The position numbers were made by a program, and so were the translations under genes. A DNA stretch of 64,000 nucleotides from Muscardinus avellanarius (taxonomy: Eukaryota > Chordata > Mammalia > Rodentia > Gliridae). The DNA lies in the NCBI GenBank assembly GCA_963383645.1, contig OY726574.1, positions 54,177,477 through 54,241,476 of the forward strand, given 5' to 3'. Shown here in pieces: positions 19,763 through 30,253 of the stretch. The stretch's first letter is position 1. Every line of letters starts with the position of its first letter. The notes beneath the pieces are model-generated. The model was not told where the DNA came from. It made no database searches and saw only the letters and a list, made by a program, of their open reading frames with translations.

Positions 19763-19992
19763 AGCCCGGGCAGGGTGACACACACTTGTAATCCCGGTAC
19801 TTGGGAGGATCACAGGTTTTCGGCCAGCCTCTGCTACTTAGTGAGGCCCTACGAAACTTAGTGAGGCCCTAAGCAACTTAGTGAGACTCTGTTTCAAAAT
19901 AAAGAATTAAAAAAAAATAGGGCTGGGGGTATAGCTCAGAGGTCAAATACCCGTGTTCAATCCTCAATAACACACACACACACACACACACA
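19763..19992 (+). mobile_element. Class A SINE with (CA)n tail
   Basis: Head has a duplicated 'cttagtgaggccctacgaaa' motif. TSD TTATACATATA at about 19750 and 19997. Confidence 0.9.
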
Positions 19993-20046
19993 GAGTTATA
20001 CATATAGCATGTAAAACAAATGTTTGTTGAGGGACAAAATTATTAA

Positions 20047-20258
20047 ACCACTTGGGTGTGGTGGTACACTCCTGAAATCCCTGTGCTTGGGAGACTGAGA
20101 CAGGAGGATTGCAGATTCAAGGCCAGCCTCAGCGAGTGATTAGTGAGACTCTCAACAACCTAGCAAGCCCTGTTTCAAAACAAAAAGGAAAAAGGGCTGG
20201 GGGTGCAGTTTGGAGGTCAAATGCCACTGTTCAATCCCAGTACCATATATACACAAAA
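20047..20258 (+). mobile_element. SINE
   Basis: Linker 'caaaacaaaaaggaaaaagg', short (TA)n(CA)n tail. Confidence 0.8.
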
Positions 20259-20557
20259 GAAAAGATTAAATAAAAAACTCTAACAACATCAATAGCGACT
20301 GGAATCGGATGGTGAGAAGAAGAATGATTTTGTTCTCTGCTTACGTTTCCATCTTTTTCCAAAAATTTAAAAATAAGCCTGCACTGTTTTTATAAGGAAA
20401 AGCAAAACATGATTATTGCTTTTAAAGTTGTAGCCTATGCTCTAGGGGATATGTAAAGCAACAAAGACAAGAACACAGAAAGTCAGGTTACAAATTCAGC
20501 AGAGCCTTTAGACTACATGCAAAGAAAGAGAAGTCACGTGCATTAGAAGAATATGTA
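20259..20557. other. Unique spacer
   Basis: No gene or repeat recognised. Confidence 0.5.
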
Positions 20558-20765
20558 AACCAGGCGCATGGTGCACGCCTGCAATCCCAGCACTTCGGAG
20601 GCTGAGACCGGAGGGTCACAGGTTCAAGGACAGCCTCCAGCAACTTAGAGAGATGCTGTTTCAAAGTAAACACTAAAAAGGTCTTGGGATGTAGCTCAGG
20701 GGTAGAGGGGAATAGAATGCCCTGAGTTCATCTCTCAGCGTGCGTGCGCACACACACACACACAC
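20558..20765 (+). mobile_element. SINE with (CA)n tail
   Basis: ID part has an insertion (gaggggaatagaatg); tail (GCGTGC)(CA)n. Confidence 0.75.
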
Positions 20766-21026
20766 CCCTACCATCCTCCCCAAATAAACCCAACCAAGAA
20801 TATACCAAGTCCACATGGGTAGTGTTTATATACTGACGGTTGGGTTTGTGGAGAGAGTCTTGCAGGTGCGATGATTGTAGGGCAGGTGTTATAATTTTGG
20901 AATTACTTGAATGATGGAAGGAAGGGAACAGTGGTAAGATGTGAGAAACAAACATTTTTCTGTTCCTTCATGTTTGGTATGAAGGTCTTAAAGTTGGGAT
21001 TGAGATGAATGATCAAGTTACGATGA
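20766..21026. other. Unique spacer
   Basis: No gene or repeat recognised. Confidence 0.5.
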
Positions 21027-21358
21027 GCCGAGGGTGGGGTGCACACCTGTCCTTGAGAGGCTGAGGAAAGAGGCTTGCAGGTTCAAGGCCAGCCTGTGCA
21101 GCTTGGTGAGGCTCTCCACAACTTAGACCCTGTTTCAAATAAAAAATTAAATAGGAGCCAGGCGTGGTGGCGCACGCTTGTGATCCCCACGCTTGGGAGG
21201 CTGAGACAGGAGGATCGTGCAGGTTCGAAGCCACCCTCAGCTACTTAGTGAGGCTCTCAGCAACTTAGTGAGACCCTGTTTCCAAATAAAATACAAAAAT
21301 AGGTCTGGGAGTAATAGCCTGGAGGTAAAAAGCCTCTGGGTTCCACCCCCCAGTACCA

Positions 21359-21390
<32 letters not shown>

Positions 21391-21463
21391 AATAGGGCTG
21401 GGGGCGTAGCTTGGAGGTAGAATGCCCCTGCCCCTGGGTTCCAGTACCGCAGAATCCTCAGTA

Positions 21464-21510
<47 letters not shown>
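21027..21510 (+). mobile_element. SINE split by class B, (CA)n tail
   Basis: Head 21027-21145, ID tail 21397-21458, (CA)n 21462-21509. The split site duplication is AAATTAAATAG. Confidence 0.85.
21156..21385 (+). mobile_element. Class B SINE, nested, (CA)n tail
   Basis: Bounded by AAATTAAATAG at about 21145-21155 and 21386-21396; (CA)n at 21359-21382. Confidence 0.9.
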
Positions 21511-21512
<2 letters not shown>

Positions 21513-22754
21513 ATGTTATGGTGAATTAAAAAGGGGAAGTAAATAATGGGCGAAGAGCCTGTCACTGCCCCAAAGGGCCACTCATCAATGGAAGGGCCTT
21601 AAAGAGGAAGATGTAAAAAAAATAAAATAAAATAAAAACAAACCTAAAAAGCAATGAATCAGAAAGCACATTGGCCTTAGGACCCAGCAGAGTGGTGCTA
21701 GGTAGGAGGAAAAATGTGGCTCAGAGCCCATTGTTAAACCAGAAAGTATAGGCTGCCAGCTATGTCTCTTTATTATTATCGCCTTGACCTGGTATTCTCT
21801 CTCTTATTATGGTGACGCATCTATTATCCCGGGGCTCCACCCACATTCCAGCCCCCACCCTGGGAATAAACAGCAGTATCAGCCCTTTGCAAGTGTGGGC
21901 TCGGGAGTGTGCTGACAGTAGGGTCCTCAGGAGGGCAATGGCAGAAAGCAGAGGAGTAACTCTGTTATAGAACTCTTTCCCTCTATGGCTCCATTCTATT
22001 TCTAGGGTCAATGCAAGTATTTTTGCAGTTGAATGGAATAGCAGCTTCTAAGAAATAAGAACCAGATGTTAGAGGAAGACTTTCCAGGGTGAGTCAGGAG
22101 AAGCCTGAAGGGCGCTGAGCTCACAGCCGGCTTCACACTTTCCCCGTGTCCCCAGCTTTTCCCAGGCAGCACCAAGGCCGTAGTAGACCTAAAAATGTCA
22201 AAATGCATTCACTCCCGAACTTGAATGTTCTGTGAAAAGAAAAAAAAAAAATCCTTGGCTGATCTCAAGAGAAATGCTCTTAAGAAAAGGAACATATTCT
22301 TCCTGATTCACTTCTCAGATCTAGAAAAACATGTAAAAGTAAACTCCTTTTGGGTAAATATTAATCATATAAAACCAACCTCTTGAGACAGAACTGAACC
22401 TAAATTCTCACAACCTTCTGTTTACTGAAGTTGTTCAGAATCGAGTGAAATTGTTCGACCTTCAAAAAATTTTAATGCCCTATGGAAAGTTTTATTAACC
22501 ATAATAAGTATACTTTCTTGGAAATGTTAGCTAAAGTTTCTATAGGAATTTAGCCACATCACATTCTTAACACATTTGTGGTATGCATATTTGGAATAAC
22601 ATGAGATTTATGGCACTGAAGTACAATTGATGTACAATTTATAGTTGGTACCTGTATTTTTATGTGTTTTTGAGACCACATAGAAATGATTATGAACTAA
22701 ATTGAGGAAACAAATATATATAGATAAAATATATTTTTATGGGAATATGGTAAC
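21511..22754. other. 1.24-kb repeat-poor block
   Basis: No SINE, L1 or open frame longer than about 80 codons is recognised; mildly AT-rich toward the right. The longest island without a recognised repeat in the intergenic part. Confidence 0.45.
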
Positions 22755-22942
22755 TTTTTTATGGTGCTGAGGATGAAACCCAGTGACATTCTACCTCTGA
22801 GCTACACCCCCAGCCTGATTTTATTATTTGAAACAGGGTCTCACTAAGTTGTGGAGGGCCTCACTAAGTAGCCGAGGCTGGCTGTGAACTAATGATCTTC
22901 CTGTCTCAGACCCCCAAGTACTGGGATTGCATGCCCAGCTGA
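22755..22942 (-). mobile_element. SINE, shortened head
   Basis: Head end lacks 'acaagcgtgcaccac'. Confidence 0.8.
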
Positions 22943-23011
22943 TAACTTCTTAATTATTAAAAATAATATGGAATCATTATTTGTTTTAAAAAGCCTTACT
23001 TTTTTTTAAAT

Positions 23012-23228
23012 TGAGGGTTTTTTTTTTTTTTTTGGTGGTACTAGGGGTGGAACCCAGAGGCTTTCTACCTGGCTATACTCCCAGACCTATTTTATATTTT
23101 ATTTGGAAACAGGGTCTAAGTTGCTGAGAGCCTCACTCAGTAGCTGAGGCTGGCTTCGAACCTGTGCGATCCTCCTGTCTCAGCCTCTCATGCGCTGGGA
23201 TTACAAGAGTGAGCCACCACGCCTGGAT
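23012..23228 (-). mobile_element. Class B SINE
   Basis: T20 tail; head faces the plus copy at 23268 across about 40 bases. Confidence 0.9.
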
Positions 23229-23267
23229 GAGGCTCTTTTTTTTTTTTTTAATTAAAAACATTAATAG

Positions 23268-23488
23268 AAGCTGGGCATGGCGATGTATGCTTGCAATCCC
23301 AGCATTTGGGAGGCTGAGACAGGAGGTTCGCACAGGTTCAAAGCCAGCCTCAGCTACTTAGTGAGGCCCTTTGCAACTCAGTGAGACACTGTTTCAAAAT
23401 AAAGAATAAAAAATAGGGTTCGGTGTGTAGCTCAGAGGTAGAATGCTTCTGAGTTCCATCCCCAGTACTGAAAAAACAAAAACAAAAC

Positions 23489-23533
<45 letters not shown>
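23268..23533 (+). mobile_element. Class A SINE with (CA)n tail
   Basis: Tail (AAAAC)n then (CA)21 at 23492-23533. Confidence 0.9.
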
Positions 23534-23535
<2 letters not shown>

Positions 23536-23540
23536 TAACA

Positions 23541-23676
23541 TGAGCTGGCCATGGTGGCACACACCTGTAATCCCAGTTCTTGGGAGGCTGAGAAAGGAGG
23601 ATCAGAGGTTTGAGACAGCCTCAGCAATTTAGCAAGGCTCTCAACAACCCAAGAAGGGCCGGGGGTGTAGCTCTCA
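23541..23676 (+). mobile_element. SINE, tail-truncated
   Basis: Head complete; ID part stops at 'ggtgtagctctcaca'. Confidence 0.75.
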
Positions 23677-23849
23677 CACGTATAAGACACTGCCACGAAT
23701 GGATTAGTCATTCCCTTACAGCGTGATATTGCCAAAGCTTCCCTTTACAGCGGACAATCGTAAAACAGTGCAAACGGTGTTCCCAATATTTCTCTTTCCA
23801 TATTGACGTGTGAATGGTTCTCTTTCTGAAATTCAACCGCTTTGTGTCC

Positions 23850-24310
23850 CATTGCTAAGAAACTACCTCAAAGCTTAGTAGCTCAAAGCAACAACCATTT
23901 TATTAGCGCTCGTAATAGAGCTTTGTGGGCAGTGTGGGGAGGGGTCAGCTGTCTCCTATCCCGCGCGCCATCAAAGGCAGGGGCTGCGAAACGGCTCTGC
24001 GCCTGGGATACCTCTTCCCAATCTGCTCGGCCTCTCACTTGTCCTCCACGTGATCTCGTCACATGGCTACTTCACTAGGGTTTCTTCAACGATGGTGTTC
24101 TCAGTTTCGTCCGATTTTCCAGACTATAAAACTGTAGGTTGCCAGACACCCTCAAAGCTTAGGCCTCACAGGGGCACAGAGCCCCTTCTGCAGGTCACGG
24201 GCCTCGCCTAGGTCCAGTGTGGGAGGGAAGTCCACCACCACGGTGTGAATATGGAGCCCTGGTTCCTGGGGGCCCACCTCTGGAAACCAGCTCCCACAGC
24301 AGTGTTTATG
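23850..24310. repeat. Ancient interspersed repeat, family not named
   Basis: 'aaagcttagtagctcaaagc', 'aacaaccattttattagc' and 'acgtgatctcgtcacatggc' match wording of a widespread old mammalian repeat (LTR or DNA-transposon type) that I cannot name with confidence. Unusually rich in CpG for an old repeat. Confidence 0.45.
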
Positions 24311-24622
24311 AAAGAAATTCCATAAACATTAAACGGCGTCTATTTTCTACCAAATAACCAAAGCAAAGGAATGCTCTACTTGTCTTTCGCTATACAAAAG
24401 TGTACACCCAGAGCTATTTTTTCCATCATCTCCCCCAAATATGCCTCCTGTCGTCTATTCTTAGGTCCTAGCGTGAGTCCCATCTAAACTAAATGTTTCC
24501 AGGTAGCTGAATCCCCAAATCCAGAAAATTTAAAATGTAAATGATTTTTCTATACATTTGCATAAAGTCGCCAACTTTTCAACTTTTTAATTGTCAACTA
24601 AGAACATTAAAGACTGTAGCAG
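24311..24622. other. Unique spacer
   Basis: No gene or repeat recognised. Confidence 0.5.
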
Positions 24623-24818
24623 GGGCCGGGCGTGGAGGCGCACGCTTGTCATCCCCGCGCTTGGGAGGCGGAGACGGGAGGATCGCGCAGGTTCGAAGCC
24701 AGCCGCGCTGGCGTAAGAGACCCTGTTTCAAAAATATAAAAATAGGTCTGGGAGTGTAGCCCGGAGGTAGAAGGGCTTCCAGGAACCCCAGTACCACCAA
24801 AACAAAACAAAACAAAAA
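24623..24818 (+). mobile_element. Class C SINE
   Basis: TSD ACTGTAGCAGG at 24612-24622 and 24819-24829 (one mismatch). Confidence 0.92.
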
Positions 24819-24828
24819 AACTGTAGCA

Positions 24829-25051
24829 GGAGCCGGGCGTGGTGGTGCACGCTTGTAATCCCAGTATTTGGGAGGCCGAGACAGGAGGATCACGGTTCAC
24901 AGCCAGCCTTAGCTACTACTTAGTGAGGCCCTTTGCAACTCAGTGAGACCTTGTTTCAAAATAAAGACTAAGAAATAGGGCTGGGGGTGTAGCTCGGAGG
25001 TAGAATGCCCTTGGGTTCCATTTCTAGTACCGCAAAAAAAAAAAAAAAAAG
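24829..25051 (+). mobile_element. Class A SINE
   Basis: Duplicated 'ctact' in 'agctactacttagtg', also seen in the copy at 45863; A17 tail. Confidence 0.9.
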
Positions 25052-25360
25052 TAGTAAAGAAAACTTTTAAGACTAAAGGATGGTCTTAAATTAGATCAGA
25101 TTATTTTATGAAAATTTACTGCATCTTTTTGTTGTTGAACAACCACCATGCCTTCTGCAAAACAGAGAACACTTGGTGAATTTGCCTTCCGTACTCGATC
25201 CACAGCCACGCTCATCTTTCTGCACCTCTGCGCTGTGGGTTGTATGCGCCACTACAGCAAGCATTCCAAGGCCTTGTTTTTCTCATATACTTGCAGTCAT
25301 GAAAGTCCCACCAAGGGTTGCCACTGGATTCGGGATCTAGAAATCGCTCAATTCAGTCTT
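25052..25360. other. Unique spacer with short open frame
   Basis: A plus frame opens at ATG 25148 but its second half is SINE, so it is not a credible gene. Confidence 0.45.
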
Positions 25361-25546
25361 TTTCTTTTTTTTTTTTTTTGGTGGTACTGGGGTTCCTGGG
25401 AATGCTTCTACCTCCAGGCTACACTCCCAGACACCTATTTTTTATATTTTTATTTGGAAACAGGGTCTCTTAAGCCAGCAAGGCTGGCTTCGAACCAGTG
25501 CGATCCTCCTGTCTCGGCCTCCCAAGCGTGCACCACCACGCCCAGC
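25361..25546 (-). mobile_element. Class C SINE
   Basis: TSD CAATTCAGT at about 25349-25357 and 25549-25557; head lacks 'gcggggattacaag'. Confidence 0.9.
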
Positions 25547-25675
25547 TTCAATTCAGTGTTATGGAACACTGCCACAGATGTTTTACTCTGAACCTATTAA
25601 GATCATTTTACATCTTTTTCTAGGAATTAAAATCATATCGATCACATTGCAAATGCTAGAACTTACTCTTGTTTT

Positions 25676-25903
25676 TTTACTTAATTTTATTTATTTATTT
25701 TGTGGTCCTGAAGATTGAACCCAGGGGCATTCTACCTCCAAGTTATACCCCCAACCCTATTTTTTATTCTTCATTTTGAAACAAGGTCTCACTAGGTTGC
25801 AGAGGCCTTCACTACATAACTGTGGTAAGCTGAGAACATGTAATCCTCCTGTCTCAGCCTCCCAAGTACTGGGATTAAAAGTATGTGCCACCATGCCCAG
25901 CAA
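25676..25903 (-). mobile_element. Class A SINE
   Basis: (TTTA)n tail, complete head. Confidence 0.85.
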
Positions 25904-25914
25904 ACTCCTTATCT

Positions 25915-26137
25915 TATTTTTATTTATTTTTTCTTGCAGTACTGGGGATTGAATCCAGGGGCATTCTACCTCTGAGCTACATCCCCAGTCTTAGTTTTCA
26001 TTTTTTACTTTGAAACAGGGTCTCACTAAATTGCGGAGTGTCTCACTAAGTAGCTGAGCCTGGCTGCGAACCTGCGATCCTCCTGTCTCAGCCTCCCAAG
26101 TACTAGGATTACAAGGGTGTGCCACCATGCTCAGCTT
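25915..26137 (-). mobile_element. Class A SINE
   Basis: Complete; directly followed by the head of an older copy. Confidence 0.88.
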
Positions 26138-26256
26138 TTATTTTTTGTTTTCATACAGGGTCTTGGTAGGTTGCTGGACATCTTGAACCTACGATGTTCC
26201 TGTCTCAGTCTCTCAATCCTATGCCTGGGATTATAGGCATATGCTACCATACCCAC
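26138..26256 (-). mobile_element. SINE head fragment
   Basis: B1-like part only, diverged. Confidence 0.65.
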
Positions 26257-26267
26257 TAAGTATAAAA

Positions 26268-26312
26268 TATATGTAGTGCCTAGCACATGATAATCATTCA
26301 ATATGTATAATA
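26268..26312 (+). mobile_element. MIR tail fragment
   Basis: 'tagtgcctagcacatgataa' then 'tcattcaatatg' fits the MIR 3' region. Confidence 0.5.
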
Positions 26313-26397
26313 ATATATTCATATATTAATATAATACAATCTATTATTACCCTCTTGATGATTAAAAAAGAAGTTATATTTAACATTTTTAAAATAA

Positions 26398-26610
26398 TTT
26401 TTTGAGGGGCAATACTGGGGAATGGACCCAGGGGCAAACTACCTCTGAGCTACACTCCCAGCCCTATTTTTTATTCTTTATTTTGAAACAGGATCTCACT
26501 AAGTTGTGGAGGGCCTCACTAAGTAGCTGAGGCTGACCATGAACCTGCAATTCTCCTGTCTCAGCTTCCCAAGTACTAGGATTACAAGCGTGCACCACCA
26601 CGCTCAGCTT
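26398..26610 (-). mobile_element. Class A SINE
   Basis: Complete. Confidence 0.88.
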
Positions 26611-26611
<1 letters not shown>

Positions 26612-26659
<48 letters not shown>

Positions 26660-26832
26660 TAATAGGGATGGAACCCAAGGGTCTTCTACCTTTGGGCTAT
26701 ACTTTCAGCCCTGTTTTTATTTCATTTGGAAACAGGGTTTTGCTAAATCCTGAGGCTGGCTTTGAACCTGTGATTCTACTGTCTCATCGTCTAAAGTACT
26801 AGAAGCTCAGGTATGCACAAGCAGCCTGGCTT
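26612..26832 (-). mobile_element. SINE with (TG)n tail
   Basis: (TG)n 26613-26652; linker 'catttggaaacagggtt' leans to class B, diverged. Confidence 0.8.
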
Positions 26833-26849
26833 ATTATATTTATATTATG

Positions 26850-27061
26850 TTCCTTTTTTGTGGTACTGGGGATGAAACCCAGGGCATTGTCTTTCCGAGC
26901 TACATCCCCAGCCCTATTTTTTATTCTTAATTTTGAAATAAGGTCTCACTAAATTGCAGAGGGCCTCACCAAGTAGCTGAGGCTGGCCGCAAACCCACGC
27001 TCTCCTCCCGTCTCAGCCTCCCAAGTACTGGGATTACAAGTGTGTGCCACCATGCCTGGTT
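26850..27061 (-). mobile_element. Class A SINE
   Basis: Complete. Confidence 0.88.
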
Positions 27062-27067
27062 CTATAT

Positions 27068-27162
27068 TACTTTTTTTGTGTGTGTGTGGTGCTGGGGATT
27101 GAAGTCAAGGCCTCATTCATGATAGGAAAGTGCTTTACACTGAGGTACACCCCCATCCCATA
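27068..27162 (-). mobile_element. Free ID monomer
   Basis: Solo ID with 'attcatgataggaaagtgct' middle; older than the dimers. Confidence 0.75.
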
Positions 27163-27345
27163 ATAATATATTTGTTAATATTAGTAACATAATACCATCA
27201 ATTATTACTCTTGCTCCTTAAAAGGAAAATAATGTTTAATATTATATTCTTATAATATTTATCCACTAAGAGTAGTGGAGAATATACATGGCAATTGCTC
27301 TTTAGGGTCTTAACATACTTTAAGGATGATCTCAAATATCTACAG

Positions 27346-27572
27346 GGTTTTTTTTGTGTGTGTGTGTGGTACTGGGGGTGGAACCTAGAAACTTTCTACC
27401 TCCGGGCTATACTCCCAGACCTTTTTTTTATATATTTTATTTGGAAACAGGGTCTCACTAAGTTGCTGAGAGCCTCACTAAATAGCTGAGGCTGGCTTAG
27501 AGCCTGTGCGATCCTCCTGTCTCAGCCTCCCAAGCGCTGGGATTACAAGCGTGCGCCACCACGCCCAGCTAG
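27346..27572 (-). mobile_element. Class B SINE
   Basis: Head ends 'gcgtgcgccaccacgcccagct'-like; little divergence. Confidence 0.9.
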
Positions 27573-27689
27573 TTTTTTTTTTTTAATTAGTTACAACTAG
27601 ACAAAAGCATTTCAAAGAGGAAAGGAACTTTAATGTCCTGTGATTATACCATTATAGGCTAGGACTCTTTGCTTAAAAATAAACGTAGA

Positions 27690-27890
27690 GGTGGGCATTG
27701 TGTCGCATACCTGTAATCCCAGTGCTTGGGAGGCTGAGACAGGAGGATCACCGGTTTAAGGACAGTTTCGGCAACTTAATGAGAACCTGTTTCAAAATAC
27801 AAAAATAAATAAAAAATGGGCCTGGGAGGTAGCGCAGAGGTAGAATGTCCCTGGGTTTAATTCCCTGTACCCACTCCACACAAATAAATT
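27690..27890 (+). mobile_element. SINE
   Basis: Moderately diverged class A. Confidence 0.8.
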
Positions 27891-27902
27891 ACTTAAATAA
27901 AT

Positions 27903-28014
27903 TTAGCCAGGTGCCCTGGTATACACCTGAAGAGACTGAGAGGAAAGGATAGATTAAGCCCAGGAAGTAGAAGCCAATCCAGGCAACAGTGGGACTCTGG
28001 CTCAAAAAACCAAA
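27903..28014 (+). mobile_element. 7SL-derived monomer (proto-B1-like)
   Basis: 'aagcccaggaagtagaagcc' and 'aatccaggcaacagtgggac' resemble the free 7SL monomer rather than the head of the dimers; no ID tail. Confidence 0.6.
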
Positions 28015-29059
28015 AATATAAGCATAACTTGGATACAGAGCCCATCTAAGAGTAAAAACCAAGTAGCAGTGCATACAGTGATTAGAATGGGTTGCTCTGC
28101 CAGCGGCTTACCTTTATCAATGCCACTCATGCACCAACTTAGCTACCTTTCCCCTGTGTGCCCAAAGGAAAAGCAACACGATGTTCAGTTCTCTGAGAAA
28201 CAAAATTCCTATGAATACCTAAAAATGGTAATAAAATAAAGGACAAGCAGGGTTTAGGAAATTTATTTGAAGGCAACTGCCAGATTTATTTTAAGCCCTA
28301 TGCTTAAAAATAAATCTAATTCACATGACTGACTTAAAATACTGGAGCCGGGAAAAGTCACTGCAAAAGCATTTTCACGAGATACCTGATGTCTGTTTCT
28401 CGTTTTTGTCTTTGCTATGTTCTTTAATGAAGACTTACTTCTTGATTTATACAGCGGGCTTTATATTTAAGTATTTCTCAGATCTAATAAAATGAAAATA
28501 GAAATAAGCATTTTTTGAACATTGTAATATTTTCCTAACCTCTGACTCACATCCTTAACTGGTAGACTGTTGAGATGTTGTATAATGTTTTACATAGAAA
28601 AAAAATACTCGGTTCATCGGTAGCATTTTCCAGTATGGGCTACAACATCCACACTTTCTGTTTTTAGCAATCCTTGATTTGGCCTATGAGCAAAAACCCT
28701 AGATCGACTAGAAACAAAGGATGGCTTCCTGTGGAAAGCGGCGAACGAGGCTGTCAGCTGGTTGAGTAAGCAGTCGTTCGCCCTCTCCCACCGCAGCCAG
28801 TGAGGCAATTGAACTCGGAGGAAATGACCATTATTTTCATGTTCCCCCTGGTTCTGATACAATCACAACTCTAAGGTTCACTCCAAGCTTTGAAGTTGGG
28901 CCGGCCGCATCACACACCCGAGAGAGAACTGGCAGGGGGTGTTGATGTGAAAAATCGAATGTGAACGACTCAAAAATACTGGTTTTCTTCTTTGAGATTA
29001 TTTTGCCCCCCCTTTTTTTTTTAATTAAATGGAGCTTGACTTCTACTGACTGTATCTTC
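28015..29059. other. Repeat-free upstream flank of ROCK1
   Basis: About 1 kb without a recognised interspersed repeat just upstream of the CpG island, as expected for a constrained promoter-proximal region. No gene seen. Confidence 0.55.
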
Positions 29060-29460
29060 CGGAGTTCAATTTTTAAGGCTCCCCTGACACACCCGCTTGG
29101 CTCGGGAGCATCAGTGCCTCCCAGTTTCCCATCGAATCGCAAACAGAACGACCGCGCTGGGGCAAGGGAGGGCCGGCGCTGGGGGCACCCCAAAAAACCC
29201 ACCCGCCGCTGCAAAACTGAAACGCCCGAACCTGCTGCCCCAAGGGCAGCCTGCCCCAAAGAACGCATCCCCCTAATAACGATAACGGGAATACAAGCAC
29301 GCTTCCTTTAAGACTCTCCCGACCCGCTGCAGCCCAGAGGGAGCCGAGCCGGGGCCGCGGCCGGGACAGCGCCCCGAAGCTGCGAGACGCCCGCGGCCGC
29401 CGGGTCGGAGCCCGCGCCCCGCCCGGCTCCCAGCCCGGGCCGCCGCGCGCGCTCCCGGCC

Positions 29461-29550
29461 GCCGCGCGCCCCCGCCCCGCCCCGCCCCGCCGCGCGCGCC
29501 CCCGCCCCGCCCCGCCCCGCCGCGCGCGCCCCCGCCCCGCCCCGCCCCGC
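29461..29550. repeat. 3 x 30-bp GC-box / G4 tandem array
   Basis: Three adjacent 30-bp units at 29461, 29491 and 29521. Units 2 and 3 are identical; unit 1 differs at its first two bases. Each holds CCCCCGCCCCGCCCCGCCCC, i.e. overlapping Sp1/KLF GC boxes and four G-runs on the minus strand. Confidence 0.95.
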
Positions 29551-29643
29551 CTCGCCGCGCGCGCGCCCCCGGCCGGCCCCGCCCTGAGAGACGCCGACGT
29601 GCGCGCGCGCGCGCCGGCCGGTTCCCCTTCCGAACGCCCGCGT

Positions 29644-29655
29644 CGCGCATGCGCA
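29644..29655. promoter_or_regulatory. NRF1-type palindrome
   Basis: CGCGCATGCGCA matches the NRF1 consensus (YGCGCAYGCGCR) in a CpG-island promoter. Confidence 0.7.
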
Positions 29656-29918
29656 GTGCGCGCCGGCCGTCTCCGTTTGTTTGAACAGGAAGGCGGACAT
29701 ATTAGTCCCTCTCGGCCCCCTCGCCCCACCCCCAGCGTCCGCCGCCGCCGCCGCGACTCGCCCTTTTCCCAGCCGGGGCCGCAGCCCCTCCCTGAGCTCC
29801 CCTCCAGCCGCCGCCGGGACCCGGCCCTCGTCCTGCTCGCCTCGGCCGCGTCTCCACGGCGCCGACCTCGCCCTGCCCCGCCGGGCCCCGCGCCGCCGCC
29901 GGGCAGCGGCCGGACGAC

Positions 29919-29930
29919 ATGGGAGAGTGA
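29919..29930 (+). other. Minimal upstream ORF 1 (3 codons)
   Basis: ATG GGA GAG TGA in the probable ROCK1 leader. Confidence 0.55.
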
Positions 29931-29960
29931 GCCGGCGCCGACCCGCGCCCGGCCCGAGCG

Positions 29961-29972
29961 ATGCGCCGCTAG
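29961..29972 (+). other. Minimal upstream ORF 2 (3 codons)
   Basis: ATG CGC CGC TAG in the probable ROCK1 leader. Confidence 0.55.
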
Positions 29973-30078
29973 AGCCCGGCGTCGCCAGCGGCCGCGGCCC
30001 GCGCCCTCCAGGAGCCCGCGCGCCCGACGCCGGCCCGCTAGCCCGCGGGGCGGCGAGCTGCGCCAGGCCGGCGCTGGG

Positions 30079-30153
30079 ATGCGCCCCCGGCCCGGGGTCT
30101 GCAGAGCCGAGGCCCGCGCGGCGCCGCGAGGGGCGGCCGGCCGCACCTGGTGA
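30079..30153 (+). other. Upstream ORF 3 (24 codons)
   Basis: ATG 30079 to TGA 30151-30153, ending 100 bases before the ROCK1 start; arginine/alanine-rich product. Confidence 0.55.
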
Positions 30154-30230
30154 CCCCGAGGCCCCGCCGCCCGAGGAAGCCCGTGGCCCGTGCTTTGCGC
30201 CGCCGCCGCCGGTACGAGGGTATTGTCGGA

Positions 30231-30251
30231 GCAGCAGCAGCAGCAGCAGCA
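30231..30251 (+). repeat. (GCA)7 in ROCK1 5' leader
   Basis: Seven GCA units end two bases before the ROCK1 ATG. Confidence 0.95.
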
Positions 30252-30253
30252 AC

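Noticed and set aside
15074..21510. Regular short repeats resembling a CRISPR-like array
   Set aside because: They are independent SINE copies with A-tails and TSDs in a mammalian genome.
25148..25591. 147-codon frame starting MPSAKQRTLG
   Set aside because: Second half is a minus-strand class C SINE; the first half shows no domain.
29690..29706. CArG/SRF-like box GGACATATTAGTCC
   Set aside because: Both outer positions differ from CC(A/T)6GG; too weak to call.
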